This document shows, piece by piece, positions 24,494 to 29,935 of a DNA stretch of 29,935 nucleotides; position 1 is the first letter of the stretch; every line of letters starts with the position of its first letter. Source of the stretch: Flavobacteriaceae bacterium UBA1682 (lineage in GTDB: Bacteria > Bacteroidota > Bacteroidia > Flavobacteriales > Flavobacteriaceae); assembly GCA_002320285.1 (NCBI GenBank), contig DCKE01000005.1, positions 522,040-551,974 on the forward strand. The letters run 5' to 3'. Made by a program: the position numbers and the translations under genes. The notes under the pieces are model-generated. The model did not search any database, was not told where the DNA came from, and was given only the letters and a program-made list of their open reading frames with translations.

Positions 24494-24928
24494 TTATAAT
24501 GCGGGTTCTTTCTTGCACGATTTTTTCGATTTATAGTAACTCCATGAGATCAACTTTTCTCCTGTTCGCTGTACGACAAACGGCAACAGGTCAATTTGTT
24601 CCTGCTCGGTCAGTATCTGAAACCAATTGCTTCGCTGTTGCGAACTCATGTTTTCAAACAAAGCCGAAAATTGTTTTTTAGTGATTGCCTGAAAATAAGA
24701 CAACTGCTTTTCCAGTTCAAAATTGAGAAAGATCAACACTTGTGCTTCCCGATCAAATTCCGCTAACAATTGCTGCAACAACGTATTGTCAACCATAGCC
24801 AATACATCACTGACTTCATTTACGGGCATTTTTTTTAGTAGGGGAACAATTTGAAAGAGGTGATCGATCTGACTAGATCCAGCAATCCACGTGCTTGGCA
24901 TTTTGGTGCTTGTTTTGGCTGTTTTCAT
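24494..24928 (-). CDS. stand-alone MgtE_N-like cytosolic protein next to MgtC
   Basis: A 144-residue soluble protein without signal peptide or membrane helix. Its central part (about residues 33-120) is a series of short amphipathic helices ending in recurring phrases such as LLKKMPVNEVSDVLAMVD, LLAEFDREAQVLIFLNF, ALFENMSSQQRSNWFQIL and EQEQIDLLPFVV. This is the helical-repeat style of the cytosolic N domain of MgtE magnesium channels, which normally is fused to CBS and membrane domains. Those are absent here. It starts 11 bp after mgtC, so the two are surely cotranscribed; a regulatory role in divalent-cation homeostasis is inferred. The tail is basic (YYKSKKSCKKEPAL). The family call rests on pattern only. 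Confidence 0.55.
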   Translation of the reverse strand: MKTAKTSTKMPSTWIAGSSQIDHLFQIVPLLKKMPVNEVSDVLAMVDNTLLQQLLAEFDREAQVLIFLNFELEKQLSYFQAITKKQFSALFENMSSQQRSNWFQILTEQEQIDLLPFVVQRTGEKLISWSYYKSKKSCKKEPAL

Positions 24929-24939
24929 AGTCTTTGCTT

Positions 24940-25647
24940 TTATTCATTTACATGACTGATTACTTCCCAACTCACTTCAGAGACGCCATATTCCAATGAT
25001 AATCGTCGCGCAATACGCTCCATCATTTCGTCATTTTTACCGTTTGCTAAAATTTCTGAGGTTAAATAGGAGTAGGCAGGATTGCCATTGTCACTGCTCT
25101 TTAACGAGCGAAGTTGTAAATTGGGTTCATTTTTCAAGGCACTCAACATCAATACTCTGACGTGATTCTCCACTTGTTCTTTACAACCGACAATCAGTTG
25201 ATACAAGGGCTCATTAGAATCTACTTTTGCGAAGGAAATTCGATTGATTCGATTTCCCAATGATCGCATACTGATGTGTATAAAGACAATGATTAAGGTC
25301 AAAAACACCGCTTGTTGCCATAGTCCCGCACCAGACAAGGAGCCCACAGCAGCGGAACACCAAATGGTAGCGGCGGTATTAAGTCCGCGGATACTCATCC
25401 CGGATTTCATGATGACCCCAGCACCGAGAAAACCAATTCCCGTTACGATTTGACCCGCTACTCGAGATGGGTCGCCCTCTATACCCGTAAGGGATAGGGA
25501 CAGCAGTATAAAACTCGCAGCACCTACAGCAACCAAGGTATTGGTTCTAAGTCCTGCACTTTTTTGTCTGAATTGGCGTTCGGCTCCAACCAAGGTTCCC
25601 AATATAAACGCCAATGTCAATCGGAAAATAAATTCTGTAATAACCAT
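24940..25647 (-). CDS. mgtC: MgtC/SapB-family membrane protein
   Basis: An inner-membrane protein of 235 residues (245 if started at the GTG at 25677). The family core is unmistakable: FRLTLAFILGTLVGAERQ, SAGLRTNTLVAVGAASF, VAGQIVTGIGFLGAGVIMK and GLNTAATIWCSAAVG, in four or five helices, then a C-terminal cytosolic ACT-like domain (from about LYQLIVGCKEQVENHVRVLM) as in the longer MgtC proteins. MgtC proteins are tied to growth in low magnesium and modulate membrane ATPases; they are not proven transporters. The ATG at 25647 fits the family's N terminus and has an A-rich, AAAGAG-containing leader; ATG 25668 and GTG 25677 are alternatives. First gene of a row that continues through the metal-efflux genes. 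Confidence 0.9.
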   Translation of the reverse strand: MVITEFIFRLTLAFILGTLVGAERQFRQKSAGLRTNTLVAVGAASFILLSLSLTGIEGDPSRVAGQIVTGIGFLGAGVIMKSGMSIRGLNTAATIWCSAAVGSLSGAGLWQQAVFLTLIIVFIHISMRSLGNRINRISFAKVDSNEPLYQLIVGCKEQVENHVRVLMLSALKNEPNLQLRSLKSSDNGNPAYSYLTSEILANGKNDEMMERIARRLSLEYGVSEVSWEVISHVNE

Positions 25648-25755
25648 AACTCTTTTTTTGTGTTTCATCAAAAACACAACTGCGTCATGATTTTGATTAA
25701 CTAATTAAATTTCGTCCTATTGGGATCTGCTTCCATGTTTTTTTTTTTGATGTTG

Positions 25756-25763
25756 CAAATGTA
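25756..25763 (-). promoter_or_regulatory. -7 box ahead of mgtC
   Basis: On the minus strand TACATTTG is an exact TAnnTTTG box. It lies about 109 nt before the preferred ATG of mgtC and just outside the histidine-kinase terminator. A -33 element at regular spacing is not clear. It may drive mgtC, the MgtE_N-like gene and perhaps the efflux genes. Confidence 0.35.
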
Positions 25764-25801
25764 TAGGATACACAAAAAAGGAGCTGTTAGAAAGCCCTTA
25801 G

Positions 25802-25828
25802 AAAAAAATTAGAATCTCATTAGAGATT
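25802..25828 (-). terminator. intrinsic terminator overlapping the histidine kinase stop
   Basis: On the minus strand AATCTC (25828-25823), loop TAAT and GAGATT (25818-25813) form a 6-bp hairpin followed by a TTTTTTT run (25808-25802). The hairpin begins within the kinase stop codon. It would separate the two-component genes from the mgtC/efflux genes. Confidence 0.55.
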
Positions 25829-27194
25829 AAAGATGTGGTAAGGTTACGGTAAAGGTGGTTCCGTGATTTTTTTGAGAAACCACGTTGATTTGTCCTTGAT
25901 GAAGTTCAATGATTTTTTTGGTCAGCGAAAGTCCAATGCCGTTTCCGGCAAAAGAATTGGCTGTACTGCCTCGGTAAAAAGCCGTGAATATATGTTCCAA
26001 CTCTTCAGCAGCGATACCGATACCGCGGTCGGTAAAAGTGATCGTCATATCCGATTCGTCTGACGCGATCAACACACTACATTGATGGTCGTCTGAAAAT
26101 TTACAGGCATTTTCCAATAAGTTGACAAAAGCCACCTGAAGTAAATACGGATTGCCATAGGCCGATATCCATTGTTCCAATTCCAAGTCCTCTTGAAAAT
26201 TCAAGTGAATTTTATAGTTTGCCTGCGATTGTTGTAATTGCTGACAGGCGTCTAGCAAGACCTCATCAACCCGTATTTCTTTAAAGGCTATTTCCGAGCG
26301 GTCGTAATGCGCTTTGGCGAAGTCCAACAAGCTGTTGGACAATTTGACAATACGCTCGGCATCTAGTAGGGCGTTGTTGATGGTACAGACATATTCATCC
26401 ACCGTGAGATCGCGCCGTTGAGACAATTCCAATTCGGCTATAATCGCTGCCAATGGCGTTCTCAATTCATGGGAGATATTGGAAACAAATTGTTTTTGGG
26501 CGTCGAACGAATCTTCCAATCGGTCGAGCATGGCATTAAAGGTTTGTCCCAAGCGAAACAGTTCGTCTTTATAACGCGGTGGCTTGATGCGTAAATCCAG
26601 ATTGGTCACCGAAATTTTATTGACCTCATCGATGATATCCTGAACGGGTTTTAGCGCGCGATTGGACAGAAAATATCCCGCAGCAAAAATAAATACCGTC
26701 GATACCAAAGTCATCAACAGTATGTTTTTTAATAGATTTTCTTGTTTTTTATAGCCGTATTCGTCGAAAGCCGTAGCGGTAACGACATAGTCCTGATCGT
26801 TAAAACGGTACTTCAATCCGATAACCTGCCAACGGTCTTGATAAAATTTTAAAGATCCTTTTGCATAAATATCATCGACCATAGCCTTTGTTTCCTTCAC
26901 CATATCAATCTCAACCGCATCGTGATACAGCAAGTGAAATGAGGTGTCGTAAACCGCTACTTCCACTTCGTGTAGTATTTGTCTGTTGTTGCTGTAAATT
27001 TGATGTAGGGTTTCGGGAGAGATTTGTGCTCCTAAAAAAAGGTTGGCCTTGGTAATGGCTTCCTTTTGTAAAACCAGATAAAATTCTTTCTCGCGACTCT
27101 TTTCCGATGACCAATAAAGCACCGCAGCAAAGACAAGCAAAATCGCCACTGCCAATACGGTAAATAATATGGTCAAACGGATTTTAATCTTCAT
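25827..27194 (-). CDS. sensor histidine kinase
   Basis: A 455-residue inner-membrane sensor. Helix 1 (about residues 8-29) and helix 2 (about 156-176) enclose a 125-residue periplasmic sensor domain, followed by a HAMP segment, the dimerisation helix with the phospho-accepting His242 (SNISHELRTPLAA), and an ATPase domain with N box NLLENACKF (Asn362), G1 DRGIGI (389-394) and G2 GNGIGLSL (417-424). All catalytic boxes are intact. Its ATG overlaps the response regulator gene by 11 bp. The architecture is that of CusS/ArlS-type kinases and the adjacent metal-efflux row suggests a metal or envelope-stress signal; the ligand cannot be read. Confidence 0.93.
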   Translation of the reverse strand: MKIKIRLTILFTVLAVAILLVFAAVLYWSSEKSREKEFYLVLQKEAITKANLFLGAQISPETLHQIYSNNRQILHEVEVAVYDTSFHLLYHDAVEIDMVKETKAMVDDIYAKGSLKFYQDRWQVIGLKYRFNDQDYVVTATAFDEYGYKKQENLLKNILLMTLVSTVFIFAAGYFLSNRALKPVQDIIDEVNKISVTNLDLRIKPPRYKDELFRLGQTFNAMLDRLEDSFDAQKQFVSNISHELRTPLAAIIAELELSQRRDLTVDEYVCTINNALLDAERIVKLSNSLLDFAKAHYDRSEIAFKEIRVDEVLLDACQQLQQSQANYKIHLNFQEDLELEQWISAYGNPYLLQVAFVNLLENACKFSDDHQCSVLIASDESDMTITFTDRGIGIAAEELEHIFTAFYRGSTANSFAGNGIGLSLTKKIIELHQGQINVVSQKNHGTTFTVTLPHL

Positions 27195-27873
27195 TGGCCT
27201 TCAAAATAAAGCCCATACCGGCTTTGGTATGGATTAGTTTTTTATCAAAATCACGGTCTACCTTTTTGCGCAAATAATTGATGTACACATCGATAAAATT
27301 GGTACCGGTATCAAAATGGGTATCCCAAACTTTCTCGGCAATTTCGGTACGCGTTAAGACTCTTTCGGCATGTTCCATCATGTATTGCAACAGATTGAAC
27401 TCCTTGGGCGTCAGATGAATTTCAATTCCTTGCCTTTTCAATTGTTTGGCGTTGAGATCCAATTCCAAATCGGCATAGGTCAACAAGTGGGACACGGGTT
27501 TGTGCTTGGTATCAAAACGCTTCAGTAATGCGCGAACGCGCACGTGCAATTCTCGCAACTCAAAGGGTTTGACCAAATAGTCTTCCGCTCCGGCATCGAA
27601 TCCCTCCACCTTATCGTCGGTAGTTCCCAATGCCGTAAGCATGATAATCGGAGTTTGTGGCAAGTGCTGCTTTAATTCTTTGCACAAGTCAATACCGTTG
27701 ATCTGAGGTAGAATCACATCGGTTATAATCAAGTCATAGGCATGCTGCAAAGCCAGTTTGCGCCCCATAAACCCATCATAGGCCACGGTAACGTCATAGG
27801 CCTGCTCCTCTAAACCGCGCTTGAGCAATTCAGCCATGCGGGTATCGTCTTCTATTACTAATATCTTTATCAC
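27184..27873 (-). CDS. OmpR-family response regulator
   Basis: A 229-residue regulator. The receiver domain begins at once with IKILVIEDD (acidic pair at 9-10), has the phospho-accepting Asp52 (LIITDVILP), Thr80 and Lys102 (YLVKPFEL), and the C-terminal winged helix (from about HLTPKEFNLLQYMMEHAERV to NYLRKKVDRD) is of the OmpR/PhoB type. I place the start at the GTG 27873-27871 because the receiver fold begins there; a GTG at 27912 would add 13 residues that resemble nothing and would cover the promoter. Its 3' end overlaps the kinase gene. It likely controls the metal genes downstream, by analogy with CusR/CzcR. CusR-like or ArlR-like are equally possible. Confidence 0.92.
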   Translation of the reverse strand: MIKILVIEDDTRMAELLKRGLEEQAYDVTVAYDGFMGRKLALQHAYDLIITDVILPQINGIDLCKELKQHLPQTPIIMLTALGTTDDKVEGFDAGAEDYLVKPFELRELHVRVRALLKRFDTKHKPVSHLLTYADLELDLNAKQLKRQGIEIHLTPKEFNLLQYMMEHAERVLTRTEIAEKVWDTHFDTGTNFIDVYINYLRKKVDRDFDKKLIHTKAGMGFILKANED

Positions 27874-27877
27874 TATA

Positions 27878-27909
27878 CAAAGGTAAAAGGATATTTCTTT
27901 AATTCCCAA
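27878..27909 (-). promoter_or_regulatory. promoter of the two-component operon, possibly leaderless
   Basis: On the minus strand TTG (27909-27907), a 21-nt spacer and TACCTTTG (27885-27878) fit the Bacteroidetes consensus, the -7 box exactly. The GTG start codon follows only 4 nt later, so transcription would begin at or next to the start codon. Confidence 0.45.
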
Positions 27910-27978
27910 CACTCTAGCTTTTTCCTACTAAGTTTTGGCGTATTATAACCTATCGATTGTTAAAATGGCATTTTATTC

Positions 27979-27992
27979 CCAAGCCTACTTGG
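27979..27992 (+). promoter_or_regulatory. possible operator of the XRE gene
   Basis: CCAAG and CTTGG (5-bp arms, 4-nt spacer CCTA) form an inverted repeat that overlaps the TTG -33 element of the XRE gene promoter. This is where an autorepressor would bind. The arms are short, so chance is possible. Confidence 0.3.
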
Positions 27993-28020
27993 TATTTTTA
28001 AACTAAAAATACTATATTTG
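27989..28020 (+). promoter_or_regulatory. promoter of the XRE regulator gene
   Basis: TTG at 27989-27991, a 21-nt spacer and an exact TAnnTTTG box (TATATTTG, 28013-28020) precede the ATG at 28041 by 20 nt. Confidence 0.6.
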
Positions 28021-28040
28021 ATTGCATAACAGCTCGTACT

Positions 28041-28445
28041 ATGTCACAGTCAAAAATACATCAAGGTCGAAATATAAAACGTTTCCGTGAAATGCTCGGT
28101 ATCAAGCAAGAGGCTTTGGCCTTTGAACTCGGCGAGGAATGGAATCAGAAAAAAATATCGTTACTCGAACAAAAACAAGATATAGAAACCGCTATTTTAC
28201 GTCAGGTGTCTGAGATACTGAAGATACCCGTAGAAGCTATTGAGAATTTTGATGAAGAATCGGCTATAAATATTATCTCCAACATTTTTCACGATAATTC
28301 AGCTCTAAATAACTACCCTACTTTTCATCCCGTGGATAAAATCATTGAAATCCACGAGCAAAAAATTGCGCTTTACGAACGTATGCTTCAAGAAAAAGAT
28401 GCGATGATGCAGAAATTAGAACAATTGATCGAACGTAATAAATAG
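28041..28445 (+). CDS. XRE-family helix-turn-helix regulator with C-terminal coiled coil
   Basis: A 134-residue protein. Residues 8-64 form a Cro/C1-type HTH (NIKRFREMLGIKQEALAFEL then KKISLLEQKQDIE), with Glu-rich recognition-helix surroundings. A spacer (residues 70-98) follows, and the C-terminal 35 residues (IHEQKIALYERMLQEKDAMM onward) are a heptad-repeat coiled coil, presumably for oligomerisation. This two-part layout occurs in many Bacteroidetes regulators of unknown target. It is a single gene behind a good promoter with an overlapping palindrome. It borders the repeat-rich right end, but belongs by base composition to the ordinary chromosome. Confidence 0.88.
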   Translation: MSQSKIHQGRNIKRFREMLGIKQEALAFELGEEWNQKKISLLEQKQDIETAILRQVSEILKIPVEAIENFDEESAINIISNIFHDNSALNNYPTFHPVDKIIEIHEQKIALYERMLQEKDAMMQKLEQLIERNK

Positions 28446-28510
28446 GAGGTTTTGGATTTGTGCGGTACTTAAAAAACACTGCCACCGCTCCCAATAAAAT
28501 TCGACAAAGT

Positions 28511-28531
28511 CAATCCTTTGGTGTGGCAAAT
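28511..28531 (+). repeat. degenerate third REP-like copy (3' arm only)
   Basis: AATCCTTTGGTGTGGCAAAT (28512-28531) matches the loop and 3' arm of the complete REP at 29,669 in 19 of 20 positions. The 5' arm that would complete the hairpin is replaced by unrelated sequence, although a weak complement (TGCCACC, 28480-28486) lies further upstream. Confidence 0.55.
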
Positions 28532-28576
28532 CAACATAAATTCCTCTCTTAAAACGCAAGTAATATACAAAAACCA

Positions 28577-28639
28577 CGCGAGAGGACTCGCGATGTAGCG
28601 TGCTCGGACATTTTTAATACTCGCGCACCAGCGGGGGAC
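28577..28639. repeat. GC-rich imperfect direct repeat with hairpin
   Basis: Two units of the form ACTCGCGnnnnAGCG...GGAC lie 33 bp apart (28,586-28,609 and 28,619-28,639, with a 3-bp length difference). Just before them CGCGAG and CTCGCG (loop AGGA, 28,577-28,592) form a hairpin. The block is far richer in GC than the genes around it. The second unit lies inside the 3' end of the MORN-like lipoprotein gene. Confidence 0.5.
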
Positions 28640-29372
28640 CGTCCTTTTTCTTTACAAAAACTTCTTTTTCAAACCATACTCTTATTCCATTCAGTTTATA
28701 AATATCTAAACTATCAGACACCGCATCATAAAGATACCCTCTAATATAATTTTTACCAAAATTCTCAAATTTAACTTTAAAATAGATATCTTTATTTTCT
28801 TCCTTAGACCAAAAAGTATCCAATGCGACTGTATAAATATTGGAGAAATCAGAATTTATATTTGAATTTAAATAAACATCAATATATTCATATTTTGATT
28901 TACCATTGTGATAGCGCAAATACCCCTCAGTTTCTTTATATTGCTCAAGTGTATCGCTCGGCAAAAACAATTCAGTATAAAGACTTTCTTGTAAATTTAA
29001 ATTCCCGTTCTCGTCATAATTTTTAACTTGACAATTTTTATTATTTATAAAAAAAATACTTGCTGTCTTTTTTCCTGCTTCATTATAAAAGTCATGCCAT
29101 CCAATATCTTTAAAATCTCTGATTTTCCCTTCTCTTGAAATCTGACCATTCTTAAAAAACATTTTATAAGAAGTTTCATCATCATAAACCGTAACTATAC
29201 TTTTTAAAATGCCGTCTTTATGATAGTAATAAATAACCTCTTGTCCTACTTTTCGCTTTTCAGTTTTCTTAAAAACCTCACCAGTATCATAATATTCTAT
29301 ACTGGTTTCTCCATTTCCATTACAATTATATAGTAACAATAAAGCTACAGTAAAAAAAAAATTCTTCAACAT
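28614..29372 (-). CDS. MORN/YwqK-like lipoprotein
   Basis: A 252-residue protein with a lipoprotein signal (MLKNFFFTVALLLLYNC, Cys17). Residues 25-125 contain repeated Tyr/Gly/Lys-rich strand pairs such as YYDTGEVFKKTEK, YYYHKDGILKSIVTV, MFFKNGQISREGK and DFYNEAGKKTASIFF, the pattern of MORN-type repeats found in YwqK-family proteins. The second half has no recognised domain. Some YwqK-like proteins accompany toxins as immunity partners, which is only a possibility here. The gene is more AT-rich than its neighbours, except that its last codons (GPPLVREY) fall in a GC-rich repeat, suggesting that the original 3' end was altered. An ORF carrying REP sequences lies 12 bp upstream. Confidence 0.7.
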   Translation of the reverse strand: MLKNFFFTVALLLLYNCNGNGETSIEYYDTGEVFKKTEKRKVGQEVIYYYHKDGILKSIVTVYDDETSYKMFFKNGQISREGKIRDFKDIGWHDFYNEAGKKTASIFFINNKNCQVKNYDENGNLNLQESLYTELFLPSDTLEQYKETEGYLRYHNGKSKYEYIDVYLNSNINSDFSNIYTVALDTFWSKEENKDIYFKVKFENFGKNYIRGYLYDAVSDSLDIYKLNGIRVWFEKEVFVKKKDGPPLVREY

Positions 29373-29608
29373 AATAAATTTAAATTATTTTGCTTTATTT
29401 TTTAAATATATTTTATTGGTCGCTCTTTTAGTTTGATTCGATTGCTCTAAAGCTTTACCTCTAGCCGAATTAGGAGATGTCTTTACTGGTACTGAATCTA
29501 TTTCTGCACTAACACCTCCATAAGAATAAGGCAGATATTTAACAGTAATCAAAGAATCCACTGTCTTCACAGCCTTCTTAATATTTGAATCTTCACCGAA
29601 AGCCACAG

Positions 29609-29649
29609 CCCCCGCTGCCGCACGAATCCCTTCGTGTGGCAAATTGAAT
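29609..29649. repeat. REP-like element, copy 1
   Basis: A palindromic element: GCCGCACGAA (29617-29626), loop TCCC, TTCGTGTGGC (29631-29640), a 10-bp stem with one G-T pair, between a C-run and AAATTGAAT. It is identical to copy 2 in all but two of about 40 bases. Both lie 3' of the transposase gene on its strand. Confidence 0.8.
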
Positions 29650-29668
29650 AAACTAATAATTGAATCCC

Positions 29669-29709
29669 CCCCCGCTGCCGCACGAATCCTTTCGTGTGGC
29701 AAATAGAAT
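29669..29709. repeat. REP-like element, copy 2
   Basis: The same element exactly 60 bp further on: GCCGCACGAA (29677-29686), loop TCCT, TTCGTGTGGC (29691-29700), then AAATAGAAT. It is preceded by a tract of eight C (29666-29673). The copies are in direct orientation, in contrast to the inverted pairs (BIMEs) of enterobacteria. The stop codon of the transposase fragment is 60 bp away. Confidence 0.8.
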
Positions 29710-29768
29710 TCTACAATACATAACACAAAAATACTTTGATTTCAGGATATCTGGTGTTTATATAGCTA

Positions 29769-29935
29769 TTAACTATAAGATTCATATACCACTACTTTAT
29801 CAACTAACCCCTTACAACCTGCATAATCCATAGCACTGCTATAGATATAATCCTCTGCTCTGTAAACCAAACCCGCTTCAACTGAATTATTGTGAACATA
29901 ACTTATTTTTTGCTTAATAACTTTATTACTCCACA
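29769..29935 (-). CDS. REP-associated tyrosine transposase (RAYT), C-terminal end, cut by window
   Basis: The last 54 codons of a gene that enters from the right edge. The segment SYVHNNSVEAGLVYRAEDY followed by IYSSAMDYAGCKGLVDKVVV matches the conserved C terminus of IS200/IS605-like Y1 transposases of the RAYT branch (Y[IV]HNNPVxAGLV.....YxYSSA.DYAG.KGL). The catalytic HUH motif and Tyr lie outside the window. RAYT proteins are single-copy domesticated relatives of IS200 transposases that act on REP hairpins. Two such hairpins lie 60-160 bp downstream of the stop codon, supporting the call. One position is unusual: HNNS where HNNP is usual. Confidence 0.82.
   Translation of the reverse strand, partial: WSNKVIKQKISYVHNNSVEAGLVYRAEDYIYSSAMDYAGCKGLVDKVVVYESYS

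Larger units (their letters stand above)
29385..29726 (-). pseudogene. REP-containing ORF with no ATG, probably a gene remnant
   Basis: A 113-codon open frame. Its first 40 or so codons are the two REP elements read through, giving the twin peptides LPHERIRAAAGG and LPHEGIRAAAG. The remainder (SNIKKAVKTVDSLITVKYLP, then a Ser/Lys-rich tail ending IYLKNKAK) is of unknown family. There is no in-frame ATG; only a GTG at 29726 opens it. AVAFGEDSN resembles a signal-peptide end, so the true start may have been displaced by the REPs. It ends 12 bp before the MORN-like lipoprotein gene and might once have been its operon partner. A run of eight G in the coding strand (29,673-29,666) lies within the frame. 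Whether a protein is made is unknown. Confidence 0.4.

Noticed and set aside
29604..29709. CRISPR-like spacing of the two 40-bp repeats
   Set aside because: Only two copies, the interval between them is short, each repeat forms a full hairpin, and a RAYT gene is adjacent; REP elements explain them better.

Overview
The window is a chromosomal segment from a member of the Bacteroidota, most likely the Flavobacteriaceae. The evidence is the low GC content, Bacteroidetes-type promoter elements (TTG or TTTG, about 19-21 nt, then TAnnTTTG) ahead of several genes, loose Bacteroidetes lipoboxes, A-rich rather than Shine-Dalgarno-rich leaders, membrane-anchored AraC regulators and a PafA-type alkaline phosphatase. 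I cannot name a genus from the sequence alone. No rRNA, tRNA or CRISPR array was seen.

Layout. 1-2,201: two tandem, overlapping AraC-type regulators with membrane N-terminal halves. 2,518-3,609: a DUF2891-type lipoprotein. 3,849-5,501: a small lipoprotein, a four-helix membrane protein and a lipoprotein carrying two copies of an HGQPGHRCDI motif. 5,651-9,181: metG followed by a secreted protein of unknown function. 9,394-10,347: an aldo/keto reductase. 10,432-14,903: a tripartite drug-efflux operon (TolC, HlyD/EmrA-like adaptor, 14-TM MFS pump) ending in its probable MarR regulator. 15,266-16,912: a PafA-like phosphatase. 17,250-17,936: a HAD hydrolase. 18,061-27,873: a metal-homeostasis block on the minus strand, made of an OmpR/histidine-kinase pair, MgtC, a stand-alone MgtE_N-like protein, a CzcB/CzcA/CzcC heavy-metal RND pump and an outer-membrane barrel. 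28,041-28,445: an XRE-type regulator.

The right end (about 28,446-29,935) differs from the rest. It holds a very AT-rich MORN/YwqK-like lipoprotein gene, two near-identical REP-like hairpins exactly 60 bp apart inside an ORF that has no ATG, a degenerate third copy, a GC-rich imperfect direct repeat that supplies the 3' end of the lipoprotein gene, and the C-terminal end of a REP-associated tyrosine transposase (RAYT) cut by the window edge. This is the most unusual part of the window: a RAYT next to its likely REP substrates, with the repeats feeding into coding sequence.

The genes mostly serve the cell envelope. There are two separate TolC-dependent efflux machines, one for drugs (MFS) and one for divalent metals (RND), each with its own regulator; several surface or periplasmic lipoproteins; and phosphate scavenging. 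Well-formed intrinsic terminators separate most of the convergent units.
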